NCBI GenBank assembly: GCA_964374095.1
Contig: CAYJXJ010000047.1
Location: forward strand, 1-28,414
Direction of reading: 5' to 3'
DNA from: CAYJXJ01 sp964374095
GTDB taxonomy: Bacteria > Elusimicrobiota > Elusimicrobia > UBA1565 > UBA9628
Length of the DNA: 28,414 bases
Shown: piece after piece, positions 24,904 through 28,414 of the stretch
Position numbering within the stretch: the first letter of the stretch is position 1
How the letters are laid out: each line of letters starts with the position of its first letter
Made by a program: the position numbers and the translations under genes
Notes under the pieces: model-generated
What the model saw: the letters and a program-made list of their open reading frames with translations, nothing else
Told to the model about the DNA's origin: nothing
The model's database searches: none

Positions 24904-26021
24904 GCCTGGGCCTCGGCGACCGGGGTGATGAGCACCTGCCCGCCCGGCCCGATGTCGAGAGAGACCTTCTTGTGCCCGTCGCGGCGGGCCGCGGCGATGG
25001 CCGCGTCGGTCTTGTGCTGTAGGTAGGACTCGAGCTGGCGCACGCCGTAGCCCTTGAACTCCTCGTTCCGGGAGACGGCTTCGAGCAGGACGGCCGGCGA
25101 GGTGAAGACCAGCTCCATGCCGTACTCGCGCAGGCGGCGGGCGAGCTTGAGGCAGGCGACTTCGGCCACGTGCACGGCATCGAGCTCATCGAGAAGGAGG
25201 ATGCCCCCGTTGAAGCGCGCCAGGAAGGCCTTCTCGAGTCGGCCGTCTTGAGTCAGGGCGTCCATGGCGCGTCCCTGCCAGGCCGCGGGGTCGGGAGTGC
25301 CGGCCTTCAAACGGCGCAGCTCGTCGACGCCGGCGTTGGAGGTGCCCACGAAAACGCAGGCCGCGAAGGAGACGGTCTTGCCGGAGCTCTTCTCGCGGCA
25401 TTGGCCGGTGTCGAGTATGTCATAAAGGCAGTGGTGGACGTCGCGGTGGGCTTTCTCGAGCTCATCGAGCAGGACCACGCGGTAGGGATTCTCCAATACC
25501 GGCCGCGTCAGCGTCCCGCCGACCTCGAAGCCCTTGACCCCCGGAGGGGGTCCGAGGAGGGTGAACACGTCGTCTTGATGCTTGTACTGATTCATGCGCA
25601 GGATGAGCGGCTCGCTCTGCGGATAGAGGGCCTGGCTCAACAGTTGGGCGAGGAAGGTCTTGCCGGTTCCGGTGGGGCCGACGAGCAGAAATCCCCCGAG
25701 GGTGCGCCCGGTCTTGGCCAGGGCCAGGTTTTGATCCAGGACCTGCGCCAGGGCGTCTAGGGTCGCGTCGTGGCCGCGGAGGTTGTCCTTGAGCCAGGGG
25801 ACGTAGCTTTGGATCGAAAGAGACTGGAGCCTCGCAAAATCCACTCCCGCGGCGCGGCCGGGGCGAGCCAGGAGCTGCCAGGCGCGCCAGGACATCCCGG
25901 CCAGGCCCAGGGCCAGTCCCGCGAAGGCCGCGCCGGGGTGGGACCTCAGCCAGGCGAAAGCCTGGCTGATTAAGGGAACTACGTTGAGCAGTTCGTCGGC
26001 CCACTCCAGGGCTTGTCCCAT
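24900..26021 (-). CDS. Membrane-anchored ClpB-D2-like AAA+ ATPase
   Basis: The protein has 373 residues. Residues about 30-52 (GAAFAGLALGLAGMSWRAWQLL) are a probable membrane helix, so the AAA+ module would sit on the cytoplasmic face. The motor elements are complete: Walker A GPTGTGKT (115-122), Walker B VVLLDE (182-187), sensor 1 GTSNAG (Asn229), arginine finger in LARFNGG (Arg269) and sensor 2 GYGVRQLE (Arg328). The pore loop reads PGVKGFEVGG, with Val162 where ClpB and the companion ATPase have Tyr. It lies 2 nt after the membrane-protein gene and overlaps the beta-helix gene by 4 nt. Confidence 0.88.
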   Translation of the reverse strand: MGQALEWADELLNVVPLISQAFAWLRSHPGAAFAGLALGLAGMSWRAWQLLARPGRAAGVDFARLQSLSIQSYVPWLKDNLRGHDATLDALAQVLDQNLALAKTGRTLGGFLLVGPTGTGKTFLAQLLSQALYPQSEPLILRMNQYKHQDDVFTLLGPPPGVKGFEVGGTLTRPVLENPYRVVLLDELEKAHRDVHHCLYDILDTGQCREKSSGKTVSFAACVFVGTSNAGVDELRRLKAGTPDPAAWQGRAMDALTQDGRLEKAFLARFNGGILLLDELDAVHVAEVACLKLARRLREYGMELVFTSPAVLLEAVSRNEEFKGYGVRQLESYLQHKTDAAIAAARRDGHKKVSLDIGPGGQVLITPVAEAQA

Positions 26022-26023
26022 GG

Positions 26024-26689
26024 CTACTCCGTCCGCACGCTCCAGGTCAGGGACTCGCCGACGTTCATGTTCTGGCTCATGGTCTGGCCTCGGGAGGTGA
26101 CGGCGCCGAAGGTGACCCCGCCCCCGCCGTCTTTCTCCGCCAGCACGCGCAGGCTCGTCGCGCCGTCCGACTTCAAGGGCACGGTGAGGACGGCTCCGGC
26201 GTGGGAGAGGGTCACCATGCCCAGGGGCTGGCCGTCGATGAATATGCCGACCACGTCGCCGTCCTCGGCCACGGAGTCGATGAGCTTGATGGAGTAGAGG
26301 TCGCGGCGGCCCTCGGCGACATCGCGCTTGAGCTCGGCGCCGGCCTGGGCCAGGACCGCCGGCGTCTCACCGCGCTTCAAGGCCTCGCGCGCCGAGGTCG
26401 TGGCGGCGGCGTCGAGTCGGGCTTTCGCGATGGTCAGGACCTCGGCGGCCCGCATCTGCGAGGCTTGGGGAGGTTCCGCGCTCCGAACCGGAGCGCGCGG
26501 GGCAAAGACCCGGAGAGCGCCGAGTCCCATCGCGACGGCCAAGACCACGGCGACGACGGCGGCGGGCCGCCGGCTCTTGGGTTTCTCCTCTCGGTCGGGG
26601 AGAGGCGTGTAGGAGGGCGCCGGCCTTGCGGCCGAGGCTTCCTCGCGCTCGCCGTCGGCTTCGCCGTCGCGTTCGGGCTCGTCGGGCAT
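26024..26689 (-). CDS. Single-pass membrane protein of unknown function, first gene of the AAA+/beta-helix operon
   Basis: The protein has 221 residues from the ATG at 26689, chosen because a good promoter ends 10 nt upstream; a longer frame begins at 26749 inside that promoter. Residues 1-41 are acidic and then basic, without structure. Residues about 42-63 (PAAVVAVVLAVAMGLGALRVF) are one membrane helix. A helical region (about 77-135) follows, then a beta-rich C-terminal domain (about 145-221, DVVGIFIDGQPLGMVTLSHA ... GQTMSQNMNVGESLTW) resembling Ig-like modules of secreted proteins. The topology would place this domain outside the cytoplasm. I do not recognise a named family. Confidence 0.7.
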   Translation of the reverse strand: MPDEPERDGEADGEREEASAARPAPSYTPLPDREEKPKSRRPAAVVAVVLAVAMGLGALRVFAPRAPVRSAEPPQASQMRAAEVLTIAKARLDAAATTSAREALKRGETPAVLAQAGAELKRDVAEGRRDLYSIKLIDSVAEDGDVVGIFIDGQPLGMVTLSHAGAVLTVPLKSDGATSLRVLAEKDGGGGVTFGAVTSRGQTMSQNMNVGESLTWSVRTE

Positions 26690-26699
26690 GGTGAGGATA

Positions 26700-26728
26700 A
26701 GTTTAGCCACGCGGGGGCGGGGCGTCAA
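26700..26728 (-). promoter_or_regulatory. Sigma-70-type promoter of the AAA+/beta-helix operon
   Basis: On the minus strand TTGACG (26723-26728) and TAAACT (26700-26705) are separated by exactly 17 bp. The -10 ends 10 nt before the ATG at 26689, so the leader would be only about 3 nt. This is the only promoter in the window where I see both hexamers. The IS left end begins about 15 bp upstream. Confidence 0.6.
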
Positions 26729-26743
26729 TCCCCGGGGCCGTAA

Positions 26744-28148
26744 TGTCAAGCGCCAATAGAAATGTCATGTTCCACGGTACACTTATCCCCCCGATTAGGG
26801 GGAGGTGGTGGGCATGGACGAGAGGCTGAACATGAGCAACGAAGACGTGGACAAGCTGCGCGTGATCCGGGACATCATGGACGGGAAGTTGCGCTGGCGG
26901 GATGGCGCCGGAATGCTGAATGTGGGCGAGCGGCAGATTGGGCGGTTGTGCGCTCAGGCGCGCCTGGAGGGCAACCGGGGAATACTCCACGGCCTCCGAG
27001 GCCGTCCCTCAAACCACAGGCTTGATCCGGAGGCGTTGGAGCGGGCTCTGTGCGCCCTGCACGACGACCCCCGCTGGCATGATTTTGGGCCCACATTCAC
27101 CCAGGAAAAGCTGCTCAGCCGCTATGGCATCAGGTTGAGCGAAGGGACGCTGCGCCGCCTGATGACCCAGGTCGGACTTTGGCGGGCTCGCAGTCGGGGG
27201 AAAAAGCACCGCGCTTGGCGCGAGCGCCGCGCTTGCGTGGGCATGCTGGTCCAGCTCGACGGCTCCGATCACGACTGGTTTGAAGGGCGCGGTCCCCGGT
27301 GCGTCCTGCTCGTCTACATCGACGACGTCACCTCCCGCATCCTCCACGCCGAGTTCGTCAAGGTCGAGGACACCCTCACCCTCATGCGCTCAACCCGGAC
27401 GTATCTTCAGCGCTACGGCCGCGTTGTCGCGTACTACGTGGACAAGGACTCGATCTACAACGTCAACCGCCAAGCCACCATCGACGAGGAGCTGCGCGAC
27501 ATCCACCCCATCACCCAGTTCACCCGAGCCATGGGGGAGCTCGGCATCGAGGTGATCCTGGCCGACAGCCCTCAAGCGAAGGGACGTGTGGAGCGCGGAT
27601 TTGACACGCACCAGGACCGGCTGGTCAAAGAACTACGGCTGGCTGAAATCAACACCATGGAGGCGGGCAATGCCTTCCTGCGCAACTTCTACATAGACGA
27701 TCACAACCGGCGTTTCGCGGTCCCGCCGGCCAGTCCGGCCGACGTTCACAAGCCCTTGCTCGCCGAGCACCGTCTCGATCAAATCCTGTCCCTGCGCGTG
27801 GATCGCTCGTTGTTCAACGACTACACCGTGCGTTTCCAGAATCGCTTCTTCCAGCTCTTCGAGGATCAGCCTGTCCGGCTGCGCCCGAAGGACAAGATCG
27901 AGGTCGAGGTCCGGCTGGATGGAACCACGCATCTGCGGGCCAAGGGCGCCTACCTGCGCTTTAAGCCCATCGAGAAGCGGCCCTACCGGCCCTGGCTCGT
28001 GGCGCAGCCATCCAAAGGCAGGCTCTACGACGATCTCAGGGTCAAGGGGGTGGGCTCAAAACCGGCCAAGGACCATCCGTGGAGGCGGTTGTTCCTGCAC
28101 GGTCCGCACCGAGTGGCATTGCCTTCGTCCGTGGTTGACGCGCTCTAG
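26744..28148 (+). mobile_element. ISNCY/IS1202-like insertion sequence (left end and transposase; right end not identified)
   Basis: The left boundary is proposed at TGTCAAGCGCCAATAGAAAT (26744 onward), of the form seen at ends of such elements. It is followed by a second ATGTCA and, 70 nt from the boundary, the transposase. The matching right inverted repeat was not found up to 28414, so the element may extend to or past the window end. A CCCCCC/GGGGGG hairpin (about 26787-26804) just before the gene could block read-in transcription. Confidence 0.6.
26814..28148 (+). CDS. ISNCY/IS1202-like DDE transposase
   Basis: The protein has 444 residues. ATG 26814 has the Shine-Dalgarno GGAGG at 26801-26805; GTG 26805 is less likely. 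The N-terminal helix-turn-helix region (about 8-60, MSNEDVDKLRVIRDIMDGKLRW, MLNVGERQIGRL) is followed by a second HTH-like part to about 130. The integrase-fold core has LDGSDHDWFEGRG (Asp149), YYVDKDSIYNV (Asp210) and KGRVERGFDTHQDRLVKELR (Glu260), which is the DDE triad. The C-terminus has the DYTVRFQNRFFQL beta barrel typical of these enzymes. The frame is full length, so the element may be active. Confidence 0.9.
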   Translation: MDERLNMSNEDVDKLRVIRDIMDGKLRWRDGAGMLNVGERQIGRLCAQARLEGNRGILHGLRGRPSNHRLDPEALERALCALHDDPRWHDFGPTFTQEKLLSRYGIRLSEGTLRRLMTQVGLWRARSRGKKHRAWRERRACVGMLVQLDGSDHDWFEGRGPRCVLLVYIDDVTSRILHAEFVKVEDTLTLMRSTRTYLQRYGRVVAYYVDKDSIYNVNRQATIDEELRDIHPITQFTRAMGELGIEVILADSPQAKGRVERGFDTHQDRLVKELRLAEINTMEAGNAFLRNFYIDDHNRRFAVPPASPADVHKPLLAEHRLDQILSLRVDRSLFNDYTVRFQNRFFQLFEDQPVRLRPKDKIEVEVRLDGTTHLRAKGAYLRFKPIEKRPYRPWLVAQPSKGRLYDDLRVKGVGSKPAKDHPWRRLFLHGPHRVALPSSVVDAL

Positions 28149-28414
28149 TACACGCGGCGATGAATTCGCCACGGGTTTAGACGCAGACCGGCGTCTCTCC
28201 AAGTTCACGGGGTTTTGAGGGAGCACCTGGCAGGCCACGGTCTGCCGATGGGGGGAGCCGCGCCGCCCCTGACGGCGGGAAGGCTTCGCCGGCGAAGATT
28301 ACATGAGTGGCACCGTCGGCCGGCGGCAACCTCGGCTCGACATCCCGAAGCGCGACCATTTTTGATCGATTCACGCCGGCGCGAGTTCCCGCGGCCCAGG
28401 GTGCCAGGCATGGT
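28149..28414. other. Gene-free window end, small hairpins
   Basis: No credible gene. Visible are GGCGA/TCGCC (28156-28170), AGACGC/GCGTCT (28179-28196) and the 14-bp palindrome CTTCGCCGGCGAAG (28284-28297). Part may be the right flank of the insertion sequence. Confidence 0.4.

Noticed and set aside
28340..28380. Possible right inverted repeat of the insertion sequence (CATTTTTGATCGATTC region)
   Set aside because: Similarity to the left end is too weak; the true right end may be outside the window.

Overview
The window is about 28.4 kb of GC-rich, densely packed bacterial DNA. It carries mainly chromosomal housekeeping genes, followed by an accessory-looking block and an insertion sequence at the right end. 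Tetrapyrrole genes, an envelope pilus/secretion-type ATPase, exported proteins with signal peptides and type-A-like RNase P RNA suggest a diderm bacterium. An under-sampled phylum such as Elusimicrobiota is plausible, but this is a guess from general look and not from a marker search. No rRNA, tRNA or CRISPR array was found.

Left part (1-11000). 543 bases without a gene precede a DUF21-CBS-CBS membrane protein with an unusual C-terminal PTS EIIA-like domain. A perfect 30-bp inverted repeat fills the gap before a B12-binding-type radical SAM gene. Next come an unrecognised exported protein, an exported retropepsin-like aspartic protease with a probable decayed paralogue fragment behind it, hemE-hemG (overlapping), and a coupled mgtC-rlmN-GAF (free methionine sulfoxide reductase-like) operon.

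Middle part (11000-22400). An exported-looking MEMO1-like protein with a degenerate AMMECR1-like tail converges on a CbiX-like chelatase. That chelatase gene shares a divergent promoter with a C4 zinc-ribbon coiled-coil gene, which is followed by rnpB. guaB lies on the minus strand and is divergent from hemB-hemL. After hemL come ettA (ABC-F), a GspE/PilB ATPase with an N-terminal GIY-YIG-like domain and a run of 16 prolines, and a PlsC-like acyltransferase. HemE, HemG, HemB and HemL act in haem synthesis; no ferrochelatase gene is in the window.

Right part (22400-28414). Four minus-strand genes form a tight operon: a single-pass membrane protein, a membrane-anchored ClpB-D2-like AAA+ ATPase, a membrane-anchored beta-helix protein, and a second soluble ClpB-D2-like AAA+ ATPase. 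This is the best candidate for an undescribed system. Its promoter (TTGACG-17-TAAACT) lies just beside the left end of an ISNCY/IS1202-like insertion sequence.

A recurring regulatory pattern is a TATAAT-like hexamer ending only 6-13 nt before the start codon of many genes. This predicts leaderless or nearly leaderless mRNAs.
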